Shown here in pieces: positions 1-11,289 of a DNA stretch of 64,000 nucleotides. This stretch comes from Brachionus plicatilis. Its lineage: Eukaryota; Rotifera; Eurotatoria; Ploima; Brachionidae. Each line of letters opens with the position of its first letter. Position 1 is the stretch's first letter. Location of the stretch: the NCBI GenBank assembly GCA_010279815.1, contig QEOQ01000508.1:1821129-1885128 (forward strand), in the 5' to 3' direction. A program made the position numbers and the translations under genes. Under the pieces are notes generated by a model. It worked only from the letters and a program-made list of their open reading frames with translations. It searched no databases and was not told the origin of the DNA.

Positions 1-3000
1 TTGTTGAGACCCAAAATTGATCCAATTATAGATGAATTTATTTTGTCTACCTCTCCGAAAATTCTAACTACAAACATTCAACTTTCTGATTTTGTTCTTG
101 AAAAGACAAACTTTGATAGAATAAATTTAACTACCGAAAAAGCTGATGTTGAAAATATTACAAAAAGCGGTGAGTAAAATTTTGACTATTACCATTTCAT
201 TGATGTATAATTATTTCCTTATTTTGACAGCATTATCTTAACTAACCATATAATTTAAAACCTAAGATTGTCTATTTTTTTGTATTTTTTAATGAAATTT
301 TATCTTTGTCTATTTTTAAATTATTGTTGAAGTATTCTTAAATTTATTATTAATATTTATTTTAATATTGAATTAGGATTCATTAGCTCTAAATATATAT
401 TTGTAAAATCATCTATAAAATCGAGGCACCACAATTTTCTATTTCATAGATTTTTTTCTGATCTTCACTGTTTAAATGCTGATTTGGGTAAAAAATAAAA
501 AAAATTAAATTTTTTTAGGGAATTACTTGACTAGCAAACTCAAATATAAACTTGAAAACACCTTAAACAATTTTTATCACACTTTTGTGTCTATTTCAAA
601 AAAAAGCTATTCAGCAAATTTTATAAAGCTTGTTGCTCTGATTTTGAATAAAAAATATTTGTTAATATCTTTTTATTTTTAAAATTGATAAAATTTTAAG
701 TTTTTAAGTCTCTTTAATTCAGTAATATGACTATAATGTTCTAAGGTTTTTGAAGAATTCTTAAAAAAATATTTTAATAAAACGATTTATTGGACTCAGT
801 AAATTTACAAAAACAAAACCTTTGAACAAAGCACTAAAATTGGAGTCAATTTGGACAAATTTTCTAAAAATTTCCTAAAAGTTTATAATTAATTCTATGA
901 ATGCAGAATGGTGCAACTATGTTGCATTTACAGAATTAAGTTTAAATCTTAAGAAAAAAAGTTATTCAATTTTTTTACATTTTTTTCTGTTCTATTTATC
1001 ATTTTGTACTGAATTTCACAAAACCCAATAACCAATTGTGTAAAAATGTATTTGAATTCTTAATGAAAGATTACAAGATATTTGATAGAGAGAATACTTC
1101 TTTTATTAAACAGTTATCAAAAGTGAAAAATTTCACTTATATAAAATGCACTGAGTACGATTTAGCATTAAGTGTTCTTTTGATTGAATGATGCTTTGAA
1201 TGCAGCAATTTTGGACTAACTGACTCGATACAATACTTTGTTTATTTAATTGAATTTTGTATGTTAAATAATCTTAATCATTAATAACAAACTGAATTTT
1301 TTACTTAATTGTAAAAAGGATATTTAATTTTGTATTAATTTTAATTTAATTTTGTCCATTGGACTTAAACTTTAATTAAATAAATAAATAAATAAAATTA
1401 ATTATTTTTCAATCAATAACAACAGCTTTTATTGATTTGATAATCTGTCTATCGATATGAAGTACTAGTTCAAATTTTTAGTCCAATTTTTCTCGTGTCA
1501 TCAATAAAATTGAATAAATAAAATTTTCTCCTTTTCTTTGGTAAATAATTTAATGGTAAAAATTTGTTTTAAAAGATTTGGTATTCAATCAAAGTGATTT
1601 TATGGTAGCATTTGGAATTCAGGAAAAAAATGCCTTTGAGAAATCACCGAAAGTTCAAACAGGAAAATTGAGTAAAACAGAACTAACAATAGTAATTTCA
1701 TGTGTTATTTTTATAGCCATGCTGACTGTAGTTAATTTAATAATTTATTCATTTAAACGACTGGCCAAAAAGCAAGTTCCGACAGCTAAAATAATTGAGC
1801 CAGGATTGAACGCTGCGGATCCTGATAAAAAATCTTACGACATTCTACCTGGAGTAGGGGAAATAGTCCTATGGGCTGACAATGACAAGCGGGGCTATTT
1901 AATTGATATAAATGGTTCGTGGGCAAAAATAGATGGTCAACGTTGGATTCGCGACAACATGACAGTTTTGCATAACACGTACAAAAAGGCATCGATGGCG
2001 TACAGAAATAAATTTAAGAAAAAAGACGATAAAAAGGAACCCAATGATGATTCAAGATTGATTAAGCGTATTCCACCGACCATCGGTAGTTACGCTTTAA
2101 CACCTGTGCCTGAGGCTATTGAATATGATCAGTCTGAAAATAATTCTCGATCATCGCTTAGAGAATTTGGTAATTTTGGAGAATCTGAATATCACATAGA
2201 ACATGGTCAAATAACTTCATTGGGAAAAAGGAATAAAATATTGTGTCATCAGGCCTCCTTAACTAATTATTCACTTGAAAATAATTCAGAAAGTAATCAT
2301 TTTGATGAGCCAAATGGTTCGAAGCACAACGATACCTGGGATTCAAAAGAAGATAAACAGGACTCAAAACTTGAGCTTGAATCACAAACAAATATTCTTG
2401 CATTAGGTGATTCAACTGATTCTTCGCCTTCATTCGACCATAAATTAGTTAAGGAGGACAATATTTTGAACAAAGAAAATCCTAGTAATAAAGATCCATC
2501 ACTAGGCTCCAACAACTCAAGCATTCGATTAGATAATCAAAGTTTAAAATACTCTAATCAATCAAACATACCCATTGCTATTGTGGCTCCAAATAAGTCC
2601 AATTCAAGCACTTTAGAAACAAAGCATCATAAAAAAGAAGAAAACGAGTAAGCTAAATAATTATTTTACATTTTCTATTAGAATTAATAATAAAGAAAAA
2701 AATAATTTTATCCGAACTGTTTAAGTTTATTGAAAATTTTGCTCAAAAATTAAAGTTAAACATTCAAATCAATGCATTTACATTAAAAATTAATTCTTTT
2801 ATCCGCAAAGAAATAAAAAACTTAGGTTTTAAGCTTAAAAATCTGGAAATTTTTCAAAACTTAGAAAATTATTTTTAATAATTTCTAGCTGCTTTATCTA
2901 AAAAGTATTGACGTAAATACGTTAACGATTCTCAAATTTAAATAGAGATTAAATTTTAAGGAAATTTATAAAAATTAGATTTAAAATTAGAATATTTGAA

Positions 3001-6000
3001 ATCAAATGTAATTAAATTGAATCTAATTTGAAAGATTTTTTTATTTTTGAACACAATTTTATGGTATAAGATTTAAATTTCAATAATGGCACAGTTTCTC
3101 TAGTTTCGCTTATGAGTCATGGTTTTAGTTCTTCTACGTTGATCTGTATGAATGGAAGTTTTTTTTTGATTCAGGAATTCTTCTTTGAAATATTATTTCA
3201 GCACAATTAAGTTGAGATTAACACACAGAAAAACACTTAGAACACAATAAGTTTTCTTTAAACCACAAAAAATTTAAAAAAAATTTTTAATGATTGAAAT
3301 AATTGAGTTCGAAAATCAATTCAGAACTAAGTAAACATTACAAATTTATTGACAATTTATTATATTTTAACTAAAATTACTAAAAAAAAAATTATTTTGC
3401 TAATTTTGCATAACTGGTATTATTTTAATCATTTTCTTAATCGTATTAAAATAATAATTTATTTTATGAGCAAAAGAAGGCTGTTTTGGTGGGACAAGTA
3501 ACAAAAAAAAATTTTGGATTAGAACAATATTTAGATAATTTAGAATACTATGGGATGAATGCTGATGAAAAATCGAAATTCAGTAAACTGGTTTCTAATC
3601 AAATAGCCTTGAAAGGCAAGAAATTTATTTTTTTTTTAATTTTAATTAAAAATGGGGAAAACTAACATTTTATTATATACATCAAGTTTGATGTTAGTTT
3701 TCCTTTATTTTCATAAAATTAATTAATTATTTAATTTTATGAAAATAAAGGTATTTTTTTGTTCATCTAATAAATAGAAAAATTCGTCAAAAATCAATAA
3801 TTTTAGTTAATGAATTGACAAACGCCAAATTTATTCATTCAGATAAAATAATCTTTGATTTCATTATTTGAAATTTACATAGCTAATGTAAATTTCGATG
3901 CCTTATGAAAAAAACACAAATAATAGTTTTTTAAGCGCTAGTTTTTGAGAATCACTTTTTAAGCATTTTTTGTTCTACCTCATTTTCTTTTCTCAAAATA
4001 CTTTGACAAAAAAAATCAAGTAATTTGTAATTCAAAATCAATATCCCAGTTGTCTGAGGTGTCGTTCACATGAAATTGAATTTTTCCGTTCCATGCAGTA
4101 ATGATCGCGGCCACACGAATTTTTGACTGCAGGAAGAGTAAAAAAAATACATAAATTGAGAATTGACTTAAAAACAAATCGGAACTACGCAATTTTATTC
4201 TATTATTTTATTTATAAAACCAATTTGGATTTTTTTTCATATAACTACAAACATTTTTTTTCCCTATGAGACTTCAAATAATAAAAAATGAGAATAATTT
4301 AACTTTAAAAAAAGTCTTCGTTTAGATGAGCTCAATTAAAGATTTTTGTGTGTTCTTTTTTTTTGAGATACTCTTTTGGAAAAGATGGGTTCAAGTTTGG
4401 CTTGAAATGTCATGGAAAGATTTTTCAATAAAAAAAATTTGATAAATCAAATTATTAATTAAGTTTATTTTTTAATTTTAGTAAAATTTTAATTTTAATT
4501 TAAAATAAATTTTTGGAAAAAAATTGAACTCTTCTAATTAGCAACATTAAAAATTAGTCATTTTGATTTTTTTGAATTTTTAAAATGCCTGGTCAAAGAA
4601 AAATGAAAATTCTGCTATTTTTCAAGTCATTTTAATTTCAATACAAATTGACAGTGGCATATATAAGTTCAATTAAAGATTTTTTTAAATCAATGCGTTA
4701 AATGTATTAATTCAATTTTATTTTTATTTTTTTGCTGAGAAGATTTAATTTTGTGCCAAGTGTTTTGTAATTGTGCCAAATGATTTATTTGAAAAATAGA
4801 CCCATTTATTTTTTAGACAGCATGCTTTAAATAAACATATCTTATAAAGCCTAATTTTTACCAAATTGACCAATTTCTTCTAAATTTTAAATTTCCATTT
4901 TTCCAAATTTCAATTTTTGGAGCAAATATCTCTTTTTTTCATGGATAAAATAGAAAAAATTTTTTTTGAAGAATTCAAACAATTTCATTGAGAAAATTAC
5001 AAATAAACCAAACAAGTTCTCCAATACTTGATCTATTTGAGAAAAATCAGCTAATTCGAAATCAACTTGGAGATGAGACCACCGATATAAAGCTGCACTA
5101 CCACAATTATAAAAAACGTCATTCATTGAGTCAAATGGTCAATGAGGAACTAAATTATGAAATAGCTTCGTCAAGAACTCGGCTTATTGATGAATCAAGT
5201 CACTCGTCGCTAAACGACAATGTGCCAATAGACACAGCTGAGTCAAATTTGGACTCGAATTCATCATGCAAACTAATCGAATCTCAAAGTACCATCAACG
5301 AAACAGTTCCAAAAAATAAGCCATCCAGCACTGTGGAGTTCGACAATGACGAGACCAATTTTATGATCAGCAAAGAGCTCAATGACGAAAGCCATTTGTT
5401 CACAAATGCAATTAAAAAAGCTTGCCAAATTGAAGACATGATTGCCAAGAATGTCTACTATTCAATACCTCAGCAAGAAAATGACCTGAAAAACATCATA
5501 TCCATCATCAAAGCCAACAGTGACCATTTAAAAACTATGAACGATGACCAGATTTACGACGTGATCGTAAATCATATAAAAAAATCCGAGTCCCAAACCG
5601 AAAATGGTGAAGATCTTCCCATAATTATGAAAAATTTACACTCAGTAAAATCGTTGAAGAATTTTTTTGAAGTGCGGGCCAAGTCCAGTGACAGCGAACC
5701 ACATCTGAACGAGGAAGTCAAACGAATTCATTCAATAGAAAAGTCAGTTAATCAAGGACTGGGTGTTTGTTCTGACCTTGAAGGCGATTCAAAAAATGAC
5801 ATCTTTAGAGAGTCGAAGGCACCTGTGGCGCCGCCATTGCCAGAGTATCTCATTAACAGAGAGGAGACCAAGCCAAAATTTAGTATTAAGCCAAGGCGCT
5901 CTAAAACTGACAGCATCTATTTTTACAATCAGTCGAATGACTTGCATGATAAGCTGATCAGAGAAATTCACAACAAAAGCTTGGAAAGATCCAAAAAGGA

Positions 6001-6550
6001 CACCAGTCTTATTTTTGACGAACATGGTAATCTCATTACCAAGCCAATGACTCAGAAGAACAAAACAAAACTGTCCAAGCTTAAGGAAATAAATGCTCCG
6101 AGCACAGTGTCGGACAAAATCAACCAGCTTGGACTGAACCAGACCAAAATAACCTCGTTTCGCTACAACAAGAACCGGAGCCAGAGCGCTGACTCGAAGC
6201 TTCATGACAGGACAATAGACATGGATATGTCTAATGAAATCGTAGACAGACAAGTTCAAATGATCGAGATGATCACTGGCTGTAAGACGTCATCTCATAG
6301 GCTAAATGATTTGAACCAAAATACTACGATTAGATCCGATTTTAGTCGGATCAGCAATAGCAGTGTTCATTCGAGTCGAAGTATGCTGTCCGAGGCTAAG
6401 GCTAAATTGGAAGCGTTTGGCAAATATTCCAAACAAGCTAGATATGAAAGTCCAAAGTTTGACATCAATGATGATCTAAATGACCAAAATTTGGACTCGA
6501 GCATTCAGATAGAGCCTTGTGTAAACGAGTTTTTACAGACTAAATTTTGA
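1..6550 (+). CDS. Single-pass membrane protein, 3' part of gene
   Basis: Product not recognised. Three exons can be joined in phase: 1-169 (donor GTGAGT), 1576-2647 (donor GTAAGC) and 4972-6550, giving 939 residues without a stop; the 5' end lies outside the window. The visible ectodomain stub is about 85 residues. A hydrophobic segment (VISCVIFIAMLTVVNLIIYS, near 1693-1752) follows, then a basic stop-transfer (KRLAKK) and a very long Ser/Asn/Asp/Glu-rich, probably cytoplasmic tail with a proline patch (APVAPPLPEYL). A type I receptor or adhesion-like protein is inferred from this topology. The second junction is less certain: the gene could end at the TAA at 2649-2651, which is followed by AATAAA at 2689-2694. 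In that case 4972-6550 would be a separate gene lacking its start, because the reading frame there has no upstream ATG. AATAAA at 6654-6659 follows the final stop. Confidence 0.6.
905..1020. repeat. Dispersed AT-rich repeat copy (TGCAACATAGT family)
   Basis: The stretch contains GGTGCAACTATGTTGCA and ends in TGAATTTCAC. The same order of motifs occurs in diverged form at 8425-8545 and in both arms of the hairpin element at 37857-38212. It lies in the 1.4-kb first intron of the membrane-protein gene; the rest of that intron shows nothing beyond low-complexity AT sequence and a short TAAA run near 1380-1395. Confidence 0.45.
3656..3703. repeat. Short hairpin, 13-bp arms
   Basis: GGAAAACTAACAT at 3656-3668 is repeated as its exact reverse complement at 3691-3703. 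It shares its last two bases with the next hairpin, so the two stand back to back. It lies in the putative intron 2648-4971. Confidence 0.6.
3702..3751. repeat. Perfect 21-bp inverted repeat, 8-nt loop
   Basis: The arm 3702-3722 (starting CCTTTATTTTCATAAAA) is matched perfectly by its reverse complement at 3731-3751. A perfect 21-bp stem is well above background even in AT-rich DNA. It may be a tiny non-autonomous element or a cruciform-forming site; function unknown. Confidence 0.65.
4016..4126 (-). other. Orphan exon-like segment on minus strand
   Basis: Read on the minus strand, a good 3' splice site (pyrimidine-rich TACTCTTCCTGCAG) is followed by 36 open codons and a TGA. The stretch is clearly less AT-rich than its surroundings. 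The peptide contains VAAIITAWNGKIQF and NDTSDNWDIDFEL. No upstream exon was found, so it may be the relic of a gene or of a mobile element. A related short stretch (VMTAWN-like) occurs on the plus strand near 14836-14868. Confidence 0.35.
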
Positions 6551-6659
6551 TGATTGTAAAGAATTTTTTTGTTGCTATTATTTAAATTAATTTTGTTCAT
6601 GTTTTAATGTTTTTCTATTCCATATTAATTAATTTATTTTAAATTTTGTTCTAAATAAA

Positions 6660-8640
6660 TTAATCATTATTTAATTAAAAAAAAAAAATTAGATTTTTTA
6701 TAATATTTCCGACAAAAAACACAAAAACACGGACTAAAATTGAAGTTACTTAATGTTCATTATCAGTTTTTTTTTTGATAAATTGATTACCATTATCAGA
6801 ATAAAATTTGTTATTTACAATAAATTTAATTGTTTATTCTAATTTTTCTTAAATTCAAAATGATCGAATTTTTAATCGGGCATCAATTTGACTTAATTTT
6901 AATTTTTTGTCTCAAAATAGCCCAGTTTTGTTCGATCAAAAGAAGTAATATAATTTACTTAGAAAAATTATTAATTAATTTTTATTTAAAAAAAACCAAA
7001 TATCATAAATACTTTTTATTACTTTTACTTTTAATTTTAATGCATGATAGGTTAAAAAATATTTCAGAATTTTTTGTAATATTTTTGAAAAAACGATGCA
7101 ATAATTCTAATTTCTGGGATTATGAAATTTAATATCTTCTTTTTATGAAAGGAAAATATTTTTTTACAACTTTCTTGCAGCTAATTAAGTTATGAAAAAT
7201 TTTTAAATTGTTTTAAAAATCCTACTTTCTATTTTTTTTCAAATTCAAAATCATAAAATGAAACATTTAATTCCGATAAAACATTTTAGTTAAATAATTT
7301 CAATTTTTTTGTTTGCTAAAAGTTTGCATTAGAAATTGGTAACACTAATTTTTGTATTTAGTCTTCTTATTTTTACGTAAATTTGAAACTTTTTTTAGGG
7401 TCTTTAGTTATTTCAAAAAAAATTCATTGTCATGTTAACAACAAAAGCTTCAACAAACAGATCTAAAAATAAATAAATGCCAAAATTAACGAAAAATGTA
7501 AAATTTCGATTATTTATTTAAATTTTTCTTGAAAGTGGGTATTGCTGTCTTAAAGCTTATCTCTATTTGCTTTCATTACTGGATCTGTCATTATAAAGTG
7601 AGCTTTCCATATTTCAAAATGATAATGTGTACTGCCAATGAGTCTAATTAATGAAATGGTATTTTCAAGAGCAAAATATTGTGCTGATATCTTGATCTAA
7701 CAGCCGAGAACTTAATTGCATTGAAAACTTATGGACTTTTAAAAATTCAATACGTTACTTTGGTACACATGATTTGAAAGAGTATTTTCATTACAGCATT
7801 TACCAATTTCGGTACCTGTCTGGGTGATTAATTGATCTTAGGTATTATTAACAATTGTATCCAAAATTACCAATAAAAGAAATATATATATGACAAATTC
7901 AGATCCCAGCAATTGGCGGCTAATGATACTACTATAGTCGAATAACCCATTGGTTATTCTTCTTCATCTGATTCTAATATCAGATTGTAGTCTCTCCTTC
8001 ATATTCATATTCATATATCAAATATAATATAAATTTTTTATCAAATATCAAATATAAATTTTTTTAATAAGAATTTTAGCACGATACAGATATAATCAAT
8101 AATTAATTTAATAAAAATGTTTTTAACTCTATTTTATTATTTTTTAAATCATAATTTGTAGTTTTATTTTATTTTCAACTTGACGATTTATTCAAAAGTT
8201 TATTAATATAAATATATGAAAATATCATATCATATTTGGAAATTCAGTAAAAATGTACAGAAAAAATTGAAAAAAAATCTAAAAATTTTCTTCAAGTTCA
8301 AAATTAAGTCCTTGGATTCAATTAGGCTGTAAAATTGTAAAAGTCTGCAAATAAAAGACCAAATCTCTGTACTACTTTAAACTTTTTTGTAATTGTAGAG
8401 TTTTATCAGAATTAGATAAAATGAATGATGCACCATGTTGCATTAACAGATTTAATTTTAAACTAAAAGAAGAAAAAATTAAATATTTCTACATTTTTCT
8501 AAACTAAATTTTCTAAACTATATTTTATAGAACCCATAAAATATAGTTTTAATAAGTGATTTCAATTAATTTTTTGTAATTAAAAATCTGTATAAAATAA
8601 AACAAAAATTTTGTAAAAATAAAATCGAAAAAAAAATTCC
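6660..8640. other. Intergenic region, no supported gene
   Basis: About 2 kb of AT-rich DNA between the membrane-protein gene and PTRHD1. The part 7540-7990 is less AT-rich and looks like a decayed element, but no frame stays open. Near 7998-8070 there are three TTCATA-type units followed by a short AAATATCA duplication. A copy of the TGCAACATAGT repeat lies at 8425-8545. Confidence 0.5.
8425..8545. repeat. Dispersed AT-rich repeat copy (TGCAACATAGT family)
   Basis: It contains ATGATGCACCATGTTGCATT followed by a tract resembling 930-1000 (CAGAATTAAGTTTAAA against CAGATTTAATTTTAAA). It is a diverged copy of the family seen at 905-1020 and 37857-38212. Confidence 0.4.
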
Positions 8641-8698
8641 GAAAATTTTTATTTAAATTAAATATTTAATTTTTTAACTCGAAGCTTATGGCGATTTG

Positions 8699-9055
8699 TT
8701 ATTTGAAAAGTTTATAACTCTTAAAAAAATGCTCGACGGCTTTTTTTGAATATGGTTTTGTTGCCAAACAAGTTGGTATGTTTTCGGGTTGCTCTGTCCA
8801 AAGTTTAAATTTAATATTGTTAGTTAATAACGTTTCATCAAGTTCCTTTATTTCAGCCAGACCAGGAATAGCAACGACTATTTTATGCATAGAATCAATA
8901 CTTTGCAAATAAGCTTTGGTATCAGGGTCATCATAATTTAGATGAATGGCAGCCACAGAGGCATGAGATCCCTGAGCAATGAGTGCACCTTTTGGCCATT
9001 TTAAGTCACTTCGAACAGCAATGTATTGAACTATTGGATCGGCTAAGTTTTCCAT
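8699..9055 (-). CDS. PTRHD1: PTRHD1-like peptidyl-tRNA hydrolase-fold protein
   Basis: A 118-residue protein in one exon, belonging to the Pth2 (bacterial/archaeal type 2 peptidyl-tRNA hydrolase) fold and closest to animal PTRHD1. Diagnostic stretches are WPKGALIAQGSHASVAAIH in the N-terminal half, the LWTEQPENIPTCLATKPY motif and the C-terminal FKSYKLFK, which closely follows the vertebrate C-terminus. Length matches the conserved family core. I chose the Met at 9053-9055. An in-frame Met 31 codons upstream (9148) would add a hydrophobic stretch atypical of the family, although a membrane anchor cannot be excluded. A polyadenylation signal on this strand lies at 8648-8653. In other animals the protein is cytosolic, and its enzymatic activity is predicted from the fold. 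Confidence 0.9.
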   Translation of the reverse strand: MENLADPIVQYIAVRSDLKWPKGALIAQGSHASVAAIHLNYDDPDTKAYLQSIDSMHKIVVAIPGLAEIKELDETLLTNNIKFKLWTEQPENIPTCLATKPYSKKAVEHFFKSYKLFK

Positions 9056-9159
9056 TAATTTGAACAAGACCAAAATATACAAGAATCCCAACAACTGTAA
9101 CAAACGAGAGATATTGTAGTCAAAAATATTATTGAGCAAATGGTACAAGGTTTTTTTTC

Positions 9160-11250
9160 CAGAAAAAAACTTATCAAATGCAGAATTAAAAATGTGTAAT
9201 GGAACAAATCAGCGTTTATTGGCTTCGGTATCAATAAAACTGGTAATAACCTTAAATAAAATAATTATTTAAAAGAATTTAATTTACTATTAATTTAAGT
9301 TTGTACCACTGCAAACAGTACATCGATTAAAAATATAGCTTATTTAGCTTATAAACTTTCATTTTAGATTTAAAATTTTATGTATTTGAAAATTATGTTA
9401 GTAAAAAAAACATTCATTATGTTTAAATGCATGTATATAAATATTTTGTCATGACAAAAAAATTTAATTAATTTTTATATGAGCAAAAATAATTTCTCAA
9501 ACCAGTAAAAATTTAATTTATAAATACAACTCATAAGATAAAATAAAAGATAAAATAGAATTTTCTGGTTGAGATAAAAATTTAGCTAAAAGGGTAAAAA
9601 TTAAATAAAAAGTAAGTTGATACCTAAAAAATTAAAATGAATTATACTTGAATCAAAACTTAAAACTACTCTTAAAGATTTATTTATTTACCGTAAACTC
9701 GTGTGAACGACTGTAAGAGTAAAGCCCAAATCCAGCTTTTTTTCTTTTAGAGTTAATTATATAGTTTCTATGTTAATAACAATTAAAATTGAATAATCTA
9801 GAAAATACCCTGAATATGGGATATTTTCAAAAAATAAAGCCCAAATTTAACTTTTACTCTAAAAAAAATTGAATTTTCATAAAAAAAATTAAATGTTAAA
9901 AAATTGTAAAGTTAATTTAGAAATAGGAAATAAGTCAAATTTGAGCTTTTTTCTATTTTTGAACTAACTCTAAGAGCATTTTTTGTGATATTAAAGGTAA
10001 AATTTTAAAAAGAATTCGATTTGATTCGTGGTAATTGAATTAAAATTTTTGAATAATAAAGAAATATTTTTATTTATTCCGTCTTATAATTTTTCCATCA
10101 CCTGGAAGATTTTTGCGGACCATTTTCTTTGAATTTGTTTCACTATTTTTATTGCATTGTGAATTCTGGTACAAAAAACAAAAACAAAGTATAAAAATGC
10201 CGAATAAAGCATGTTGTGTAAATTGTGGCAACTGAAACACCTTTGTACCACCAATTTACTGATTGCCCAAAGTTCTGCAATAAATATGCAAAATTCAGAA
10301 ACTATATGTAGTGGTACACAGGATATATCAGTTGCTTCAATTTACAGAACATGTTTTAGTCATTCAGAACTTGAGCTTTGGCATTTTTTATATTTTGTTT
10401 TTAATGCTTAATTTCTCAATGCCATTTTTATCTGTATTTGCATTTTTTGAAATTAAAATTTTAACTTTTTTCGTTTGATTTTTAGCTTTTATTTTTGATT
10501 TTTCGACTGTTAGAAGAAAAAAAAGTTCTTTCAATTCTAAGCATTTTAAATCAATATTTTGAAAAATAAAATTATGACAAAAGTATAAAACAAATATTTA
10601 TATTTAACAAAATTATAATTTTTCAAATCTTTTATTTGATATATCTAAAAGCTTGCGTATTACTAATTTATTTTTTATTTTGAAATTAATTTCATTTGAA
10701 ATTACAAAATTTTAAAAACATCACAGAAATTTTTTTGAACATATCATGAATTTTTTTCTCTAGTAAAAAATTGAAATATTAAGGAAATTCTATTAAGCCA
10801 TTTGTCACACAAAATCAAGTATCGAGCCATTTGTCATATATAGCAAATATGTCAGTCTGTTCCAATAGTTTTAATTAAAATTTTATTCTTTTAAAAAATA
10901 ATTCCTAGAGCAGTTAAATTAAATTAACTATTAATATATATATTCGTAAATTTTGATAATTATTAATTCAAAAGTACCTAGCAATCTCAAACTTTAATCA
11001 ATTTGGCTGCAAAAACAATCAATGAAAAGCTGAAAATTTTTTCTACCAGGATCTTGTTTCTGTTTATAAAGAGAATAACTCCTCGCAAATTTATCAATTA
11101 TTTTATCTTTGTTTAGTTTCGTAGATATCAAAATTTACGATAACACATCTTTACAATTAAGAATTTATTATTTTCTAAATTTTCATTTTGGTTAAATTGT
11201 AAATATTTTAGTTAATATGATTATTGATATTAAAATTATGTTAAATTTTG
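9160..11250. other. Intergenic region between PTRHD1 and ABCA gene
   Basis: AT-rich DNA with no supported coding sequence. The only clear structure is the inverted-repeat element at 10154-10423. A short open frame at 10211-10411 lies inside that element and is explained by it. Confidence 0.5.
10154..10423. mobile_element. MITE-like imperfect inverted repeat (about 270 bp)
   Basis: The left arm (about 10154-10253) and the reverse complement of the right arm (about 10309-10423) share, in the same order, GCATTG, AAAACAAA, TATAAAA, ATGCC, CATGTT-TGTAAATTG, GCAACTGA and TGTACCAC. Gaps lie between the blocks, and a loop of about 55 nt separates the arms. This is the structure of an old foldback or miniature inverted-repeat element. 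No target-site duplication was recognised. Confidence 0.6.
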
Positions 11251-11259
11251 TTCATAGTT

Positions 11260-11267
11260 TATAAAAG
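11260..11267 (+). promoter_or_regulatory. TATA-like box upstream of ABCA start
   Basis: TATAAAAG lies about 23 nt before the ATG at 11290. That is very close for a TATA box if the ATG is the true start. The ATG is also directly preceded by a 3' splice-site-like TATTTTAG (AG at 11287-11288), so the mRNA 5' end may instead be made by splicing. Confidence 0.3.
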
Positions 11268-11289
11268 TTACTAATAAACTTATTTTAGA

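Noticed and set aside
5789..6259. 156-codon open frame on minus strand
   Set aside because: Lies fully opposite the coding exon of the membrane-protein gene; antisense shadow.
6830..7132. 100-codon open frame on plus strand
   Set aside because: Phe/Leu/Ile/Lys/Asn-only composition expected from AT-rich DNA, no homology impression, no splice support.
7998..8070. TTCATA-type units and AAATATCA duplication considered as a satellite
   Set aside because: Only two or three imperfect units; ordinary slippage in AT-rich DNA.
10211..10411. Small open frame near 10.3 kb
   Set aside because: Sits inside the inverted-repeat element and is mirrored by its arms; not a gene.
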